A stretch of DNA of 13,398 bases from the NCBI GenBank assembly GCA_026770585.1, contig MU646526.1:452064-465461 (forward strand). Reading direction: 5' to 3'. Position numbers and translations under genes: made by a program. Under the pieces are notes generated by a model. The model was not told the DNA's origin and did not search any database. It saw only the letters and a list, made by a program, of their open reading frames with translations. Shown piece after piece: positions 13,180 through 13,398 of the stretch. Every line of letters starts with the position of its first letter. The stretch's first letter is position 1. Source of the stretch: Baffinella frigidus (Eukaryota > Cryptophyceae > Cryptomonadales > Baffinellaceae).

Positions 13180-13231
13180 CCTGAACCCGAAACGCTAAAC
13201 CCCAAACCCCAAACCCCAAACCCCAAACCCG
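13180..13231. repeat. CCCCAAA array before exon 10
   Basis: CCCTGAACCCGAAACGCTAA, then four or five CCCCAAA units, ending 5 nt before the exon 10 acceptor. It supplies the pyrimidine-rich stretch before the splice site. Confidence 0.85.
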
Positions 13232-13238
13232 GCACCAG

Positions 13239-13301
13239 GCGGCTGTATGGGCGGCTAATGTGCGTCACGCTCATCGGCCTTGTCATCTCGCCGTGGATTT
13301 G
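13239..13301 (+). CDS. Rhodopsin-like gene, exon 10 (helix F)
   Basis: The acceptor GGCACCAG ends at 13238 and a good donor GTAAGC starts at 13302. The exon has 63 nt: one nucleotide completing Arg, 20 codons, two left over. The peptide RLYGRLMCVTLIGLVISPWI fits helix F, with SPWIW at the position of YPVVW (Pro186 and Trp189 of bacteriorhodopsin kept). Trp182 is Leu and Tyr185 is Ser, so two residues that normally sandwich retinal are missing. The gene continues to the right; helix G, with the lysine that would bind retinal, is not in the window. Confidence 0.75.
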
Positions 13302-13340
13302 GTAAGCGTGGACACCCTAATTCCGGCGTCCCCCTAATTT

Positions 13341-13398
13341 TCCACTGTTACTTCTTAAGTTAACAGAGGTTCCACTTTTGCTTTGAGACGTTCCACTC
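13341..13398 (-). repeat. Dispersed repeat at the window edge
   Basis: Reverse complement of 8769-8826. The window ends inside it, so its full extent is unknown. It lies in intron 10. Confidence 0.85.

Noticed and set aside
13302-13340. Helix G exon in the remaining sequence
   Set aside because: No lysine-containing hydrophobic segment is present between the donor at 13302 and the window end.

Overview
The window is nuclear DNA of a eukaryote, most likely a single-celled alga or protist with Arabidopsis-type telomeres. The evidence is short GT-AG-bounded coding islands far apart, no compact gene layout, and tracts of CCCTAAA-like repeat in nearly every intron. That telomere type occurs in green plants and algae, dinoflagellates, chromerids and some cryptophytes, and the window does not let me choose among them.

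One gene on the + strand explains almost all coding signal. Ten exons (875-942, 1964-2082, 3430-3523, 5344-5413, 6290-6336 + 6930-6994, 7200-7267, 9046-9199, 9949-10013, 11417-11528, 13239-13301) join in phase at every junction I could place. They give an N-terminal ectodomain of about 110 residues, with two N-glycosylation sequons and three cysteines, followed by helices A to F of a type-I (microbial) rhodopsin. The gene is open at both ends: exon 1 starts in phase 1, so at least one exon lies upstream, and helix G, which carries the retinal lysine, lies past the right edge. Helix C keeps Arg82, Pro91 and Asp96 (bacteriorhodopsin numbering) but has Met at 85, Leu at 86 and Ala at 89. Helix F lacks Trp182 and Tyr185. 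It is therefore a divergent opsin, probably not a standard proton pump.

The striking feature is the intron content. Around nearly every intact exon there are partial copies of that exon. Copies of the exon head (acceptor plus first codons) lie upstream and copies of the exon tail (last codons plus donor) lie downstream. I count roughly 17 of each. This is what serial tandem duplication with one breakpoint inside an exon would leave behind. The rest of the introns is telomere-like repeat, several families of foldback (inverted-repeat) elements of about 70-170 bp, palindromic minisatellites and GATA/TA microsatellites.

Layout: 1-874, telomere-like repeats, a 150-bp foldback and a possible upstream exon. 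875-5413, ectodomain exons 1-4 with echoes. 5414-7267, helix A and B exons with an array of exon-5 echoes. 7268-10013, helix C and D exons. 10014-13301, helix E (three near-complete copies) and helix F. 13302-13398, start of the next intron, ending inside a dispersed repeat. I saw no RNA gene, no CRISPR and no second convincing gene; one EF-hand-like open segment at about 4885-5040 is unexplained.
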